Notes: a model not told the origin generated them from the letters alone. Counted from the first letter of the stretch, positions 7,948 to 17,424 are shown. The stretch: DNA of 64,000 nt from Paraburkholderia diazotrophica (GCF_900108945.1 NZ_FNYE01000001.1:372001-436000); one strand, 5' to 3'. A program made the numbers and translations.

Positions 7948-9078
7948 TCAGTAGCTGCCGTTGGCAAAGCCTGCGATGGGGTCGTCGTTCGTGTGCGTCG
8001 GGGCTGGAACGGGGCGCGAAGCGGTCGACGCACGCATGATCTGCACGCCGCCCGAATCCGTCGACGGTTGTATGTCGCTGGCCTGGCGGGCTTGGCGGGC
8101 CTGGCGCGCCGCGATGGCGGCGGGCGGAGGCGGTTCGTAGGCATCGGCGGCGATGTCGATCGCGTCGGGCGCTTGTTGAGCGTCGGCGGGCGCCGTCGAA
8201 GCGGCGGCAGCCGGTGATACCGCGCCTGCCGCGCGCGCCTGCCTCTGCGCCGCGCTCATCCCCGGAGGCGGCGGTTCGAACGGATCGGCGGAAGCGGCGG
8301 CCGTCGTGGGCGGCGCGACGGCCATGTTCCTCGACTGCGAGGGCTGCTGCGCGGCATACGCGCTACCCGGCTTGTCTCCATTGGCGGCGGCGTTGGGGCT
8401 CGCTGCTTCACGCTGCGTGCTCGCGGTGTCGTAAACCGCCGCCGGCTTCGACGGCGCGACAGTCGCAACGGTGCGTGCAGTGGGCGCAGGCGCTGCAGCC
8501 TGATAGCCCGGCGCATCGAACGGCGTCGTCGGCTTGCTCAGCGCCGGCGCGACACGCCGTATGCCGTCGAAGCGCTTCGCCCAGTACGGATTGGTCAGAT
8601 AGTCGAGCCGCACGGTGCCGCCCGTCGATGGCGCGTTGACGAAGCGCAGCTTGCCGACATAGATCCCGACGTGCGAATGCGGCCGTCCCGTCGTGTTGAA
8701 GAAAATCAGGTCGCCAGGCGCGATCTCATCCGGCTCGACGGATTCGCCACGCGAACTCATGTCGGCCGTCGTGCGTGGCAGATTCACGGATGCCGCCCGC
8801 TGCACCACATAATGCACGAGGCCGCTGCAATCGAAGCCGCTATCCGGCGTATTGCCGCCCCAGCGGTACGGCACGCCGACGAGGCCCATCGCCTGAATCG
8901 AGATTTCTTCGCGCCCGATGCTGTGATCGACGAAATGAGGGAGGCCCGGCGGCGTGGTCCGATACGCATCGCCAGACGACGCATACGACCCGCCCGAGCC
9001 GCGCACGGTCTTCTGCGGCGCGCCGGAGCAGGCGGCGAGCAGGGCGGCGATGAGCAGTGACAGCGCGAGGCGGAGCAT
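7948..9078 (-). CDS. NlpC/P60 family peptidoglycan endopeptidase lipoprotein
   Basis: Probable outer-membrane lipoprotein cleaving peptide cross-links in peptidoglycan, similar to Spr/MepS. The start at 9078 gives a signal peptide with lipobox LAAC and lipidation at C17. The NlpC/P60 domain (about 55-170) has the catalytic C84 in GFDCSGLV and H136 in HSHVGIY. The third catalytic position, His in MepS (FVHA), reads N148 here (FVNAP). After the domain come ~200 residues of low-complexity Ala/Pro/Thr-rich sequence with two PPPPGM/PPPPA-type stretches, unusual for the family. It lies 162 nt upstream of the SDR gene. Confidence 0.9.
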   Translation of the reverse strand: MLRLALSLLIAALLAACSGAPQKTVRGSGGSYASSGDAYRTTPPGLPHFVDHSIGREEISIQAMGLVGVPYRWGGNTPDSGFDCSGLVHYVVQRAASVNLPRTTADMSSRGESVEPDEIAPGDLIFFNTTGRPHSHVGIYVGKLRFVNAPSTGGTVRLDYLTNPYWAKRFDGIRRVAPALSKPTTPFDAPGYQAAAPAPTARTVATVAPSKPAAVYDTASTQREAASPNAAANGDKPGSAYAAQQPSQSRNMAVAPPTTAAASADPFEPPPPGMSAAQRQARAAGAVSPAAAASTAPADAQQAPDAIDIAADAYEPPPPAAIAARQARQARQASDIQPSTDSGGVQIMRASTASRPVPAPTHTNDDPIAGFANGSY

Positions 9079-9306
9079 GAAAGCGAAGCCGGGCGACGAC
9101 GCCCCGGCAATGGCCGACGATGCCCGATGGTAGCCCTTGCTACGGGCCTCCGGCAAGAATTCTTGAGAAATGACTTGAAGTTTACGCGCTAAATGTTGCG
9201 TCGCGCGAACGGCATGCGCTCAGATTGCCCAACAACCGGGGATTCAACGCGCGTACCCGCGCAGGCGACTCGCCAGGAAAAAGCCAGGAAAGCAAAGAAA
9301 GCCAAG

Positions 9307-9338
9307 AAAAAACCGCTTCCGGCAGCAACCGGAAGCGG
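9307..9338 (-). terminator. Intrinsic terminator of the phoH-like gene
   Basis: A perfect 10-bp stem CCGCTTCCGG / CCGGAAGCGG with a 6-nt loop is followed on the minus strand by six Ts. It lies ~50 nt after the stop of the PIN-PhoH gene. Confidence 0.9.
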
Positions 9339-9386
9339 CTTCGAAAACGGCTTAAACCCCGCGGCTTCGAAATCCAGCGAAGCGCG

Positions 9387-11219
9387 TCAGAGAATGTCGG
9401 AGGCGTAGTCCGCAAGCCGCGAGCGCTCGCCGCGCGCGAGCGTCACGTGGCCGCTGTGCGCCCAGCCCTTGAAGCGATCGACGACATACGTGAGGCCCGA
9501 GCTGCCTTCCGTCAGATACGGCGTATCGATCTGCGCGATGTTGCCGAGGCAGATGATCTTCGTCCCTGGGCCCGCGCGCGTGACGAGCGTCTTCATCTGC
9601 TTGGGCGTCAGGTTCTGCGCCTCGTCGATGATCAGATACTTGTCGACGAACGTGCGTCCGCGCATGAAGTTCATGCTCTTGATCTTCAGGCGCGAGCGGA
9701 TCAGCTCCTGCGTGGCTGCGCGGCCCCATTCGCCCGCCGCGTCGTCGGTCTTCTGCAGCACTTCGAGGTTGTCGTCGAATGCGCCCATCCACGGCTGCAT
9801 CTTTTCCTCTTCGGTGCCGGGCAGGAAACCGATGTCTTCGCCGACGGGCACCGTCGCGCGCGTCACGATGATCTCGTTGTAGCGCTTGTCGTCGAGCACC
9901 TGCGCGAGGCCCGCGGCGAGCGCGACCAGCGTCTTGCCCGTGCCGGCCTGGCCGAGCAGCGTGACGAAGTCGATTTCCGGGTTCATCAGCAGATTCAGCG
10001 CGAAGTTCTGCTCGCGGTTGCGCGCCGTGATGCCCCACACGTTGTTCTTGTGGTGGCCGTAGTCGCGTAGCGTCTGCAGCAGCGCCGTCTTGCCGTTCAG
10101 CTCGCGCACGAGCGCGTGGAACGCCGGTTCGCCGTTCTGCGGTTCCAGATAGACGAACTCGTTGACGAGCATCGACGCGCACAGCGGGCCCGTCACGCGG
10201 TAGTACGTGGTGCCCGTCTTGGTGTCCTGCCAGCTTTCCATGCCCTTTGCGTGCTTCGTCCAGAAGTCCTGCGGCAGCTGACGGATGCCCGAGTAGAGCA
10301 GGTCCTTGTCCTCGAGAACCTGGTCGTTGAAGTAGTCCTCAGCGGGCAGGCCGAGCGCGTGCGCCTTGATCCGCATGTTGATGTCTTTCGACACCAGCAC
10401 GACCTGGCGGTCCTGCCGGTCGCGCTGCAGCGCGCGCACGACGCCGAGAATCTGGTTGTCGGCCTTGCCTTGCGGCAGGCCTTCGACGGGCTCGATGTCC
10501 GTGAGCTTGGTCTGGAAATACAGGCGTCCCAACGCTTCGAGGCTGCCCAGGCGCGCGAGGGGGATGCCTTCCGCCATCTCGCCCGCGTTCGCGACGAGCG
10601 AATCCAGCGTGCGGCTGACCTGGCGTGCGTTGCGCGCGACTTCCGACATCCCCTTCTTGTGATTGTCGAGCTCCTCCAACGTCATCATGGGCAGATAGAC
10701 GTCGTGTTCCTCGAAGCGGAAGAGGCACGTCGGATCGTGCATCAGCACATTGGTATCGAGCACGAACAGCTTGCGGATTTCGGCTTCCGCGCCACGCGTC
10801 ACGCGTTTTTTCGTGCCGGCGCGCGTTGGAGTCGCAGGCGCGGCGGTTTGCGCTTCGGCTTCGGCGGAACCCTTGCCGCGGCGCGCGACGACGGGCGCAA
10901 TCGCCTCGTCGTCTTCAGCGGACACGGACGGCACCGGCTGCAGCAACGCGGACGTCTGCTTTGCCTTGCGGCTGCGCGACGGCGCAGCCTCGGGTAACGC
11001 GGAGGCAGAAGACGCGGCGATCGGCGGGACGGGACGCAGGGTGGTTGCGGCGTTGGCCGCGTGCGTCATCGGTGTGGCGACATTGGCGCGGCCGAATTCG
11101 GCCGATGCGGCTTGCTCCCCTTCATGCGCCTGTTTTCGAGCAGGTTTGGCAGGCTTGGCCTTGTATTCATCAGGCGGCAACAGATTGCCGAGCTTGCTGG
11201 GTGGGGTAGGCAAAGGCAT
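9387..11219 (-). CDS. PIN domain / PhoH-like ATPase (PhoH2 type)
   Basis: A fusion of a PIN-type ribonuclease domain and a PhoH ATPase/helicase domain, 610 residues; homologues are RNA helicase-nucleases. The PIN domain starts at about residue 150 (KLFVLDTNVLMHDP) and has the acidic pairs TLEELDNHKKG and SKDINMRIKA. The ATPase has Walker A GQAGTGKT (423-430) and Walker B LIIDEAQN (about 530). The first ~140 residues are a low-complexity Ala/Pro/Lys linker. The start at 11219 is preceded by GAGG; an in-frame start 20 codons upstream lacks a site. No antitoxin gene adjoins it. Confidence 0.93.
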   Translation of the reverse strand: MPLPTPPSKLGNLLPPDEYKAKPAKPARKQAHEGEQAASAEFGRANVATPMTHAANAATTLRPVPPIAASSASALPEAAPSRSRKAKQTSALLQPVPSVSAEDDEAIAPVVARRGKGSAEAEAQTAAPATPTRAGTKKRVTRGAEAEIRKLFVLDTNVLMHDPTCLFRFEEHDVYLPMMTLEELDNHKKGMSEVARNARQVSRTLDSLVANAGEMAEGIPLARLGSLEALGRLYFQTKLTDIEPVEGLPQGKADNQILGVVRALQRDRQDRQVVLVSKDINMRIKAHALGLPAEDYFNDQVLEDKDLLYSGIRQLPQDFWTKHAKGMESWQDTKTGTTYYRVTGPLCASMLVNEFVYLEPQNGEPAFHALVRELNGKTALLQTLRDYGHHKNNVWGITARNREQNFALNLLMNPEIDFVTLLGQAGTGKTLVALAAGLAQVLDDKRYNEIIVTRATVPVGEDIGFLPGTEEEKMQPWMGAFDDNLEVLQKTDDAAGEWGRAATQELIRSRLKIKSMNFMRGRTFVDKYLIIDEAQNLTPKQMKTLVTRAGPGTKIICLGNIAQIDTPYLTEGSSGLTYVVDRFKGWAHSGHVTLARGERSRLADYASDIL

Positions 11220-11572
11220 GGTTTCCCTCAAGTAAATCGGGTCACAGTTCTTCGCCGCCTGCCGCAAACTGTCGTGCATCGTGTGCTCGCAATTTGCGTC
11301 CGGTGGCGCGTGTCGGATTAGTAATGCCGGTTCGCCTGATTTTCGATCGGCTCCTTGACGAAAGTGCGCTGCGAACGACGCGAACTGCTGCGCGCAATTA
11401 AAAAAGCCGCCGCCCCGACAAACGGGGCAAGCGGCTCGACTAGGGTGATCGCATCACGCCTGATGACTCGCCTCATTGCCGTGCCGTCAGCGACGACAAA
11501 GACGCGATCTGCAGCGCAACTGCGCGAAAAATTAGATGAACAGGCACTCATTGCGGCCCAATATAACGCGCC
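11220..11572. other. Intergenic region between the PhoH-like gene and bcp
   Basis: About 350 bp upstream of the PhoH-like gene and downstream of bcp, both minus strand. It holds the bcp terminator (11400-11436). The rest should carry the promoter of the PhoH-like gene, but I cannot name a convincing -35/-10 pair. No coding region is supported. Confidence 0.6.
11400..11436 (-). terminator. Intrinsic terminator downstream of bcp
   Basis: A stem GCCGC-x-GCCCC / GGGGC-xx-GCGGC with a 7-nt loop, followed by six Ts on the minus strand. It lies ~135 nt after the bcp stop. Confidence 0.85.
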
Positions 11573-12034
11573 TCAAAGCGCTTGTACAGCCTCCAGAATC
11601 TCGTCGACGTGGCCCGGCACCTTGACGCCGCGCCATTCGCGGCGCAGCACGCCTTCACCGTCGATGACGAATGTGGAGCGCTCAATACCCCGTACTTCTT
11701 TGCCATACATTTTCTTCATTTTCATGACGCCGAAGAGCGTGCACAGCGTTTCGTCAGGGTCCGATACCAAGGTAAACGGCAGCTCGAGCTTGGCCTTGAA
11801 GTTATCGTGCGAACGCACGCTGTCGCGCGACACGCCGACGATCTCCGCACCCGCCTTCCTGAACTTCGGATACAGGTCGCGGAACTGCAGGCCTTCCGTC
11901 GTGCAGCCCGGCGTGTTGTCTTTCGGATAGAAATACACGACGACCTTCTTTCCGCGCAGGCCGGACAGCGTAAAGTCGCCGCCCGTTGCGGGGGCGGTGA
12001 AGTCGGGAACGGATTGATCGACTGCGATGGGCAC
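11573..12034 (-). CDS. bcp: Thioredoxin-dependent peroxiredoxin (Bcp/PrxQ)
   Basis: Cytoplasmic thiol peroxidase reducing hydrogen peroxide and organic hydroperoxides with thioredoxin. It is 153 residues. The peroxidatic Cys is C44 in the signature YFYPKDNTPGCTTE. There is no Cys five residues later, where E. coli Bcp has its resolving Cys; instead C98 in DETLCTLFGVM is the likely resolving residue, as in the alpha-3 type of PrxQ. It has its own terminator. It lies between the Ara4N genes and the PhoH-like gene, with no functional link visible. Confidence 0.95.
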   Translation of the reverse strand: MPIAVDQSVPDFTAPATGGDFTLSGLRGKKVVVYFYPKDNTPGCTTEGLQFRDLYPKFRKAGAEIVGVSRDSVRSHDNFKAKLELPFTLVSDPDETLCTLFGVMKMKKMYGKEVRGIERSTFVIDGEGVLRREWRGVKVPGHVDEILEAVQAL

Positions 12035-12255
12035 GTGGTCCTCCGGTTGTTATCGTGATCGGCAGCTGCGATGACGCGGTCTGCCTGAACGCTTTCTTCT
12101 GGGTTGCTTGGGTGCTTCGGGGCGGCTCCCGGACAGGAGCGCTGCGTGACGTGCCGGCCGGTTTCTGCTGGCGGTCGCAGGCTTGCAAAACGGGCTTGCA
12201 AATCACGTAGGCGCGCAATCGGCAGACGACAAACGATGCGCACCTCGTCGCATGG

Positions 12256-13152
12256 CTAGTCGGGCTGAACGATCAGCTCGCCGGAGCGGCCCGGAATCTC
12301 GCCCCACGTCACAGGGTACGACGGCAGTGTGTCATGGTCTAGCGCGGCGTGATAATCGCCCATTGTCGCGAACGTGTGGCCTTGCGCACGCCAGCCGGCA
12401 AGCAGCTGCTCGAACACGGGCGCGAGCTTCTGGCCTTCGAGTTCCGCGTGCAGCGTGAACACCTGGTCGTGCGGGTTGTTCTCGGTGCGCTTGAGCAGCC
12501 ACGCGGCGACGTTGTCCGTGTCGATGCCGTCAATGCCCAGCACTTCGTCGAGCGTCGGCAGCGTGGTCGGCATCTGTACATGCGAGAGCGTGCGGCCGCC
12601 GACGACGGGGAAGTACGGCGTATGTCCGCGCCCATCTGACGCGTAATGCATGCCCCATGCGTCGATCTGCTCGAACGCGTGTCCGTTCATCTGCCAGCCG
12701 GCCGCGCCGTGCGTGACGGGCGGCATGCCGAAGATGTCGACGAAACGGTCATGGCTCTTCTGCATCTGCGCGACGGTCCAGTCGCGCGGACGCGAACGCA
12801 CGTTGTCCTGCCAGTAGACGTGATCCCACGTATGAATGCCGCATTCGAAGCCGGCTTCGTGGATCGCGCGCATTTCCGAGCGGGCGCGCGCGCCGATGTC
12901 CGGTCCGGGCAAGAGCACGCCGTACATCAGCTGCTTCACGCCGTAATGCTCGACCACGGAAGTGCGCGACACCTTCTTCAGAAAGCCCGGCCGCAGCACA
13001 CGCCGCATCGCCCAGCCCGTGTGGTCGGGACCGAGGCTGAAGAGGAACGTGGCGCGCGCCTTGTAGCGGTCGAAGATGCGCGCGAGATTCGGCACGCCTT
13101 CACGCGTGCCGCGCAGCGTATCGACGTCGATCTTCAGGACGATCAAGGCCAA
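12256..13152 (-). CDS. arnD: 4-deoxy-4-formamido-L-arabinose-phosphoundecaprenol deformylase
   Basis: Polysaccharide-deacetylase-fold enzyme that removes the formyl group from undecaprenyl-phosphate-Ara4FN to yield the Ara4N donor at the inner membrane. It is 298 residues. The metal-site Asp pair is in ALIVLKIDVDTLRGT, followed by YKARATFLFSLGPDHTG, the conserved GIHTWDHVYWQ motif, and the ending VTWGEIPGRSGELIVQ. It is the last gene of the minus-strand Ara4N operon, 12 nt after the decarboxylase gene. No clear intrinsic terminator follows before bcp. Confidence 0.95.
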   Translation of the reverse strand: MALIVLKIDVDTLRGTREGVPNLARIFDRYKARATFLFSLGPDHTGWAMRRVLRPGFLKKVSRTSVVEHYGVKQLMYGVLLPGPDIGARARSEMRAIHEAGFECGIHTWDHVYWQDNVRSRPRDWTVAQMQKSHDRFVDIFGMPPVTHGAAGWQMNGHAFEQIDAWGMHYASDGRGHTPYFPVVGGRTLSHVQMPTTLPTLDEVLGIDGIDTDNVAAWLLKRTENNPHDQVFTLHAELEGQKLAPVFEQLLAGWRAQGHTFATMGDYHAALDHDTLPSYPVTWGEIPGRSGELIVQPD

Positions 13153-13164
13153 GAGCGCCAGCCC

Positions 13165-14211
13165 TTACTGTTGTTCGACGAGCGCGCGAGCCTCGGCGAC
13201 ATGGCCGCGGTACGCTTCGAAAATCTTGCGCAGTGCTTCGTCGAACGTCGACTGCGGCGCCCAGGCGAGTTCCTGCATCGTGTTGTCGATCTTCGGCACG
13301 CGATTCTGCACGTCCTGATAGCCCGCGCCGTAGTACGCACCCGACGACGTCTCGACGAGCTGCACCTTTTTCGCCGAATCCGCGTACTCCGGGAATTCGG
13401 CCGCAAGCGCAAGCATCTTGTGCGCGAGCTCGCGCACCGAGAAGTTGTTCTTCGGATTGCCGATGTTATAGATCTTGCCCGTCGCGACGCCGCCCTTGTT
13501 CTCGATGATCTTCATCAGCGCGCTGATGCCGTCGTCGATATCGGTGAACGCGCGCTTCTGTGCGCCGCCGTCGACGAGGCTGATATTCTCGCCGCGCACG
13601 ATGTGTCCGAGGAACTGCGTGACCACGCGCGAGCTGCCTTCCTTCGGCGTATAGATGGAGTCGAGGCCCGGGCCGATCCAGTTGAACGGACGGAACAGCG
13701 TGAAGTTGAGGCCCTCCATGCCGTAGCCCCAGATCACGCGGTCCATCAGCTGCTTCGAGCACGCGTAGATCCAGCGCGGCTTGTTGATCGGGCCGTAGGT
13801 GAGGGCGGACGCGTCCGGGTCGAACTGCTCGTCCGCGCACATGCCATAGACTTCAGAAGTGGACGGGAATACGAGGTGCTTGCCGTACTTCACGGCCGAA
13901 CGCACGATGGGCAGGTTTGCCTCGAAGTCGAGCTCGAACACGCGCAGCGGCTGCTGCACATACGTCGCGGGCGTGGCGATGGCGACCAGCGGCAGGATCA
14001 CGTCGCACTTCTTCACGTGATACTCGACCCACTCCTTGTTGATCGTGATGTCGCCCTCGAAGAAGTGCATGCGCTCGTGGTTGACGAGATCGCCGAGGCG
14101 CTCCGTCTGCATGTCCATGCCGAACACTTCCCAGTCGGTCGTTTCGAGAATGCGCTTGGACAGGTGATGGCCGATGAAGCCGTTCACGCCCAGAATCAGG
14201 ACTTTTTTCAT
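13165..14211 (-). CDS. arnA: UDP-glucuronate decarboxylase (C-terminal half of ArnA as a separate gene)
   Basis: NAD-dependent extended-SDR enzyme converting UDP-glucuronate to UDP-4-keto-pentose, the first step specific to Ara4N. It is 348 residues. The Rossmann motif is VNGFIGHHLSKRI at the N-terminus, the active-site Ser/Thr region is STSEVYGM, and the Tyr-Lys pair lies in WIYACSKQLMDRV. In E. coli this is fused to a formyltransferase as ArnA; here the two activities are separate genes that overlap by 4 nt (ATGA at 14208-14211). It lies between the formyltransferase and arnD. Confidence 0.95.
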   Translation of the reverse strand: MKKVLILGVNGFIGHHLSKRILETTDWEVFGMDMQTERLGDLVNHERMHFFEGDITINKEWVEYHVKKCDVILPLVAIATPATYVQQPLRVFELDFEANLPIVRSAVKYGKHLVFPSTSEVYGMCADEQFDPDASALTYGPINKPRWIYACSKQLMDRVIWGYGMEGLNFTLFRPFNWIGPGLDSIYTPKEGSSRVVTQFLGHIVRGENISLVDGGAQKRAFTDIDDGISALMKIIENKGGVATGKIYNIGNPKNNFSVRELAHKMLALAAEFPEYADSAKKVQLVETSSGAYYGAGYQDVQNRVPKIDNTMQELAWAPQSTFDEALRKIFEAYRGHVAEARALVEQQ

Positions 14212-15143
14212 GCGTTACGGGAAGATTGAGTGAGCTGGGTGAATTCGGCGGGGGAGACGACGCGCTCGTTGCCGTCGCGCTGATGCCGCAATTCGTGGAT
14301 GGCGATGACGCGGCCGTCGCCGCATGTCGCAAAAAAGGCATTATCGCCTACGTGGACGCCGGGCGGCAAATCCGCACCGGCCGCGCCGGGCTGCGCCAGT
14401 CGCGCCCGCGCAATGACGAAGCGCTCGCCGCCGATGTCCGTGAACGCGCCCGGATACGGCGGCGCGACGGCGCGAATCAGGTTGTAGACCTGCTGGCCGC
14501 TCTGGCTGAAGTCGATACGCCCGTCCTCGGGCTTGCGTCCGCCGAAATAGCTGCCGTGCGCGAGGTCGTTCGGCAGATGCGGCGCTTCGCCCGCGAGCAG
14601 CGCGGGCAGCGCGCGCCACAGCGTCTGCTCGGCGGCGACCGTCACCTTGTCGAACACCTGCGCGGCCGTGTCGTCGGGCAGGATGGGAACGGGCGTCTGC
14701 GCAATGATCGCGCCCGCGTCGGGCTTCGCGCCCATTTCGTGCAGCGTCGCGCCCGTTTCGGTTTCGCCGTTCAGCACGGCCCAGTTCGTCGGCACGCGTC
14801 CGCGATATTTCGGCAGCAGCGACCCGTGCACGTTGTACGCGCCGCGCGGCGCGACGGCGAGCAGATCGACGGGCAGCATGTGCCGGTAGTAGAACGAGAA
14901 GATGAAGTCGGGCTGCGCTTTGACGACGAGCGAGCGCAACGCCGGGCTCTTCGGATCGGCGGGCGTCACGACGGGGATGCCGTGCCCGGCGGCGACGGAG
15001 GCCACGCTGCCGAACCAGATGTTTTCGGTCGGACTGTCTTCGTGCGTAACGACGAGCGCGACGTCGACGCCGCGCGCGAGCAGCACCTGCAGGCAGCGCA
15101 CGCCGACGTTGTGGTAAGCGAATACGACGGCGCGCGGCTTCAT
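14208..15143 (-). CDS. arnA: UDP-Ara4N formyltransferase (N-terminal half of ArnA as a separate gene)
   Basis: Uses 10-formyl-tetrahydrofolate to formylate UDP-4-amino-4-deoxy-L-arabinose before transfer to undecaprenyl phosphate. It is 311 residues. The formyltransferase core has NVHGSLLPKYRGRVPTNW (catalytic Asn and His) and, further on, the conserved Asp in MGAKPDAGAI. The C-terminal OB-like domain begins around GGRKPEDGRIDF. The start at 15143 overlaps the arnC stop (ATGA), and its own stop overlaps the decarboxylase start. The chain of overlaps shows a single translation-coupled operon. Confidence 0.95.
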   Translation of the reverse strand: MKPRAVVFAYHNVGVRCLQVLLARGVDVALVVTHEDSPTENIWFGSVASVAAGHGIPVVTPADPKSPALRSLVVKAQPDFIFSFYYRHMLPVDLLAVAPRGAYNVHGSLLPKYRGRVPTNWAVLNGETETGATLHEMGAKPDAGAIIAQTPVPILPDDTAAQVFDKVTVAAEQTLWRALPALLAGEAPHLPNDLAHGSYFGGRKPEDGRIDFSQSGQQVYNLIRAVAPPYPGAFTDIGGERFVIARARLAQPGAAGADLPPGVHVGDNAFFATCGDGRVIAIHELRHQRDGNERVVSPAEFTQLTQSSRNA

Positions 15144-16216
15144 TTGCTCGGCCCCTGATCGGCGCTGATGGCCTGCGCCGATTGCGTCGACGGCCCGCCT
15201 TGCATGCCTTGCGCGCCCTGTCCGGCCGGCTGGCGAGGCTGCGGCGGCATGGGGTCGCCTTCGCGCAGCTCGAGAATGGTCTGCACCAGGTAGCGCGGAC
15301 GCGCGCGCACCTGCTGATAGATTCGCCCGATGTATTCGCCGAGCAGTCCGAGCGCGAAGATGATCACGCCGAGCATGAAGAACGTGATCGCGAAGAGCGT
15401 GAACACGCCTTGCACTTCCGCGCCGATGATGAAGCGGCGAATCAGCAGCAGCACGAAGAGGGCCGCCGAGCCCATCGACAGGATCACGCCGATGAACGAC
15501 AGCCATTGCAGCGGCACGACCGAGAAGCCTGTCACGAGGTCGAAATTCAGGCGGATCAGGCTGTAGAACGAATACTTCGATTCGCCCGCGAAGCGCTCTT
15601 CGTGCGCGACTTCGATCTCGACGGGATTCTGCGCGAACGTGTACGCGAGCGCGGGGATGAACGTGTTGATTTCGCCGCAGCGGTTGATCGTGTCGATGAT
15701 ATGGCGGCTGTACGCGCGCAGCATGCAGCCCTGGTCGGTCATCTTGATGCGCGTGATGCGCTCGCGCAGGCGGTTCATCGCGAGCGACGCCTTGCGCCGC
15801 CACAGGCTGTCCTGGCGCTGCATGCGGATCGTGCCGACATAGTCGAAGCCTTCGCGCATCTTTGCGCACAGCTTGCCGATTTCTTCAGGCGGATTCTGCA
15901 GGTCGGCGTCGAGCGTGACCACGATCTCGCCACGCGACTGCTCGAAGCCCGCGAGAATCGCCATGTGCTGCCCGTAGTTGCCGTTCAGCAGAATCACGCG
16001 CGTGGTGTCGGGGCGCGCGCGGAACTGCTCCGCGAGCATCGCCGCCGACCGGTCGCGGCTGCCGTCGTTGATGAAGATCACCTCGTAGCTCGTGCCAAGC
16101 GCGTCGAGGGCCGGGTACAGGCGCGAGAACAGCGCGCCGAGTCCCTCCTCCTCGTTGTACACGGGGATGATGACCGAGAGTTCGGGGGCGACCGGGCGTG
16201 GGTCCGTGTGATTCAT
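15140..16216 (-). CDS. arnC: Undecaprenyl-phosphate Ara4FN transferase
   Basis: GT2-family membrane glycosyltransferase that moves Ara4FN from UDP to undecaprenyl phosphate. It is 358 residues. The GT-A domain starts PELSVIIPVYNEEEGL and has the nucleotide-binding Asp pair TLDADLQNPPEE and the acceptor motif RMTDQGCMLRAY-like at about 165. Two C-terminal membrane helices lie around 230-300. The last ~40 residues are a Gln/Gly/Pro-rich tail. It lies 18 nt after arnB. Confidence 0.95.
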   Translation of the reverse strand: MNHTDPRPVAPELSVIIPVYNEEEGLGALFSRLYPALDALGTSYEVIFINDGSRDRSAAMLAEQFRARPDTTRVILLNGNYGQHMAILAGFEQSRGEIVVTLDADLQNPPEEIGKLCAKMREGFDYVGTIRMQRQDSLWRRKASLAMNRLRERITRIKMTDQGCMLRAYSRHIIDTINRCGEINTFIPALAYTFAQNPVEIEVAHEERFAGESKYSFYSLIRLNFDLVTGFSVVPLQWLSFIGVILSMGSAALFVLLLIRRFIIGAEVQGVFTLFAITFFMLGVIIFALGLLGEYIGRIYQQVRARPRYLVQTILELREGDPMPPQPRQPAGQGAQGMQGGPSTQSAQAISADQGPSK

Positions 16217-16234
16217 TTCCGCTGGGTTTCCGCT

Positions 16235-17386
16235 TTATTGACCGTGTTGTTGGCAAATCTCGTTCACCGCACGACACACGCGCTCGACATCGCCTTCCGT
16301 CATCTGCGTGAAGAGCGGCAGCGTGACCGTGCTCGCGCCATAGTGCTCCGCATACGGGAACATGCCTTCCCTGAAGCCGCGCGCGCGGTACAGGGAGAAC
16401 AGATGGATGGCCGGGTAATGCACGCCCGTGCCGATGCCACGCTCCTTCAGCTGCTCCATGAAGCCGGCGCGGCTGATCGACAGGCGCGCGAGCGGCAGCG
16501 TGACGAGGAACATGTGCCAGTTGGTGTTCTCGAAGTCGGCGAGCGGCAGGCCCATGCCAAGCCTCGCGGCCGCGCCGCCTTCGAAGCCCGCGAAATAGGC
16601 GCGCGCGAGCGCGTGGCGCTGCGCGCGGAAGCGCTCGATGTGCGGCAACTGGCCGAGGCCGACGCGCGCGGCGACGTCCGTCAGGTTGTACTTGCCGCCG
16701 AGCAGCTCGCAGTCCATGCCGTCGAAGCCCGTGCGCACGATGCCTTGCAGGCGGTACTTCTGCGCGAGGACGGCTTCCTCCTCGTTGTTCAGCACGAGCG
16801 CGCCGCCTTCGATCGACGTCAGGTTCTTGTTCGCGTGGAAGCTGAACGACACGATGTCGCCGAGCTTGCCGATGCGCTCGCCTTTCCACGTCGAGCCGAA
16901 CGCCTGCGCGGCGTCTTCGATCACGCGCAGCTTGTGCGCGCGGGCGATCGCGTAGAGACGGTCCATGTCGACGGGCAGGCCCGACAGGAAGACGGGAATG
17001 ATCGCCTTCGTGCGCGGCGTGATCGCCTTTTCCATCAGATCCAGGTCGATGTTGCGCGTCGCCGGGTCGATATCGACGAATACGGGCGTCGCGCCGACCT
17101 CGATGATCACGTTGCTCGTCGCGACCCACGACGCCGGCGTCGTGATGACCTCGTCGCCGGCCCCGACGCCCGCGATGCGCAGGCCGATTTCCAGCGTCGC
17201 GGTGCCCGAGTTGAACGTGCGCACCGGGCGGCCGCCGCAGTATTCCGACAACGCCTTTTCGAACGCCTGGTTCTGCGGGCCCGTCGTGATCCAGCCGGAG
17301 CGGAGCACGTCGGCAACACCGCGGATCGTTTCTTCATCGATCTCGGGACGAACGAACGGCAGGAACGGAACGGATGACTCGGTCAT
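16235..17386 (-). CDS. arnB: UDP-Ara4O aminotransferase
   Basis: PLP-dependent DegT/DnrJ/EryC1-family enzyme converting UDP-4-keto-arabinose to UDP-Ara4N with glutamate as amino donor. It is 383 residues. The PLP lysine is in FHANKNLTSIEGGAL, and AQAFGSTWKG is the conserved aspartate/quinonoid region. The start at 17386 (MTESSVPFLPF) matches family N-termini; an in-frame start 17 codons upstream would extend into the predicted promoter leader. A PmrA-box-like repeat lies 56-72 nt upstream, so this gene may head its own transcript. Confidence 0.95.
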   Translation of the reverse strand: MTESSVPFLPFVRPEIDEETIRGVADVLRSGWITTGPQNQAFEKALSEYCGGRPVRTFNSGTATLEIGLRIAGVGAGDEVITTPASWVATSNVIIEVGATPVFVDIDPATRNIDLDLMEKAITPRTKAIIPVFLSGLPVDMDRLYAIARAHKLRVIEDAAQAFGSTWKGERIGKLGDIVSFSFHANKNLTSIEGGALVLNNEEEAVLAQKYRLQGIVRTGFDGMDCELLGGKYNLTDVAARVGLGQLPHIERFRAQRHALARAYFAGFEGGAAARLGMGLPLADFENTNWHMFLVTLPLARLSISRAGFMEQLKERGIGTGVHYPAIHLFSLYRARGFREGMFPYAEHYGASTVTLPLFTQMTEGDVERVCRAVNEICQQHGQ

Positions 17387-17424
17387 GGATGGATTTGCTC
17401 GAAATAAAAAGGGCACGGTCTGAC

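Noticed and set aside
12035..12255. Terminator after arnD
   Set aside because: No stem followed by a T-run is visible, so the end of the Ara4N transcript is left unassigned.
14226..15158. Plus-strand frame opposite the formyltransferase gene
   Set aside because: The minus-strand protein is clearly the ArnA N-terminal domain with start and stop fixed by ATGA overlaps.
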